From assembly GCF_000828475.1 (NCBI RefSeq), contig NZ_AP014648.1, positions 2,987,400 through 3,051,399 on the forward strand: DNA of 64,000 nucleotides, in the 5' to 3' direction. Each line of letters begins with the position of its first letter. Position 1 is the first letter of the stretch. This DNA comes from Methyloceanibacter caenitepidi. Its GTDB lineage: Bacteria; Pseudomonadota; Alphaproteobacteria; Rhizobiales; Methyloligellaceae. The notes under the pieces are model-generated. The model was given only the letters and a program-made list of their open reading frames with translations. It had not been told where the DNA came from and searched no databases. The position numbers and the translations under genes are program-made. This document shows positions 63,635 through 64,000 of this stretch, in pieces.

Positions 63635-64000
63635 ATGTCAAAACTGAAGCCCCGATGCCGCCTCTACCTTCAGGTAGCGCCGCCGTTCACAGCCAGGCAG
63701 AACGAGTATCTTTCCCAGGCATTAGCGGAGCTTTCGCCCGCTTGCGTGCTGATCCGCAGTGACGGCGCAGCGCTCGACCCGGCCGTCCTCGACGGGCTCA
63801 TCGACAGGATCCAAGGCGCAGGCGCCGCCTGCCTGATCGAAGACGGCATCGCCGCGGCCGAGGACCTTGGAGCGGACGGCGTTCACATCGCCGCGGACGA
63901 AAAAATTTACGCCGACGCCCGGAAGAGCTTGGGTGAAAGCGCCAATATCGGCGTGGCGTGCGGTCTTGGCCGGCACGACGCCATGGCCCTGGCCGAATCG
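63635..64000 (+). CDS. ThiE/TenI-like protein, 5' part (continues past window)
   Basis: The frame is open from ATG 63635 to the window edge (122 residues). It has the TIM-barrel pattern of thiamine phosphate synthase: CRLYLQVAPP at the start and DLGADGVHIAADE in the middle. Key residues are altered. LIED stands for the usual IND, HIAADE for HIGQED, and GVACGL for GVSxHT, so several pyrophosphate- and pyrimidine-binding residues are missing. It may be a non-catalytic ThiE paralogue, of a kind known in alphaproteobacteria. No strong ribosome site precedes it. It is divergent from the DUF4164-zapA pair. Confidence 0.75.
   Translation, partial: MSKLKPRCRLYLQVAPPFTARQNEYLSQALAELSPACVLIRSDGAALDPAVLDGLIDRIQGAGAACLIEDGIAAAEDLGADGVHIAADEKIYADARKSLGESANIGVACGLGRHDAMALAES

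Overview
This 64 kb window is high-GC chromosomal DNA from an alphaproteobacterium, most likely of the order Hyphomicrobiales. The case rests on gene order and content. A ruvC-ruvA-ruvB-ybgC-tolQ ... pal-tilS-ftsH-folP-glmM block is typical of that group. It also has a phasin with PhaR-like operators, a coiled-coil-led porin, a zapA-6S RNA-ymdB block, and many small secreted proteins and HxlR, TetR, AraC and Rrf2 regulators. A Methyloceanibacter- or Hyphomicrobium-like organism is plausible, but the sequence alone does not fix the genus. I saw no tRNA or rRNA gene, CRISPR array, prophage or intact transposon.

Positions 1-13,440 are accessory genes in small units: the end of an MFS transporter, an AraC regulator, secreted proteins (a beta-propeller and a von Willebrand A protein), a TetR gene with a perfect operator-like palindrome, a homocysteine S-methyltransferase, a glutathione transferase with an AcuI-type reductase, an EF-hand protein, an NTF2-fold protein, a diheme cytochrome c peroxidase, a TMEM175-like channel and a DUF2270 protein. 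From 13,440 to 14,325 there is no gene, but there is a REP-like palindrome and a densely structured stretch that may be an unidentified RNA.

Positions 14,326-19,190 hold a cupin/SnoaL/HxlR group and then a minus-strand thiamine operon. The operon has a TPP riboswitch, a small membrane protein of unknown function, thiC, a DUF2267 protein, an NTF2-fold protein and an Ala/Gly/Ile-repeat protein. Positions 19,439-31,024 carry an EmrA/EmrB-type efflux pair, two tandem secreted cysteine-rich paralogues, an SDR with an altered active site, a CorA/ZntB transporter, NsrR with a divergent group III truncated haemoglobin, a ClC protein, a GFA-type enzyme with a divergent HxlR regulator, a phasin and a flavin monooxygenase. 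Positions 31,277-37,288 hold redox enzymes, a DinB protein, another SDR with an unusual cofactor loop and a Cache-HAMP adenylate cyclase.

From 37,388 on the window is mostly housekeeping: purA, serC, an outer-membrane barrel, glmM, folP, ftsH, tilS, pal, tolQ, ybgC, ruvBAC, a CpxA/CpxR/Spy-like envelope-stress set, a glycosyltransferase, dgkA, yebC, a porin, ymdB, 6S RNA, zapA and the start of a ThiE-like gene. Two conserved blocks are incomplete. tolR, tolA and tolB are absent between tolQ and pal, where a 39-residue lipoprotein gene sits instead. The 5-formyltetrahydrofolate cyclo-ligase gene often found near zapA and 6S RNA is also absent.

The best candidates for undescribed biology are the TPP-riboswitch-controlled small membrane protein with its thiC-operon partners, the structured non-coding stretch near 13.8 kb, and the reduced tol-pal locus.
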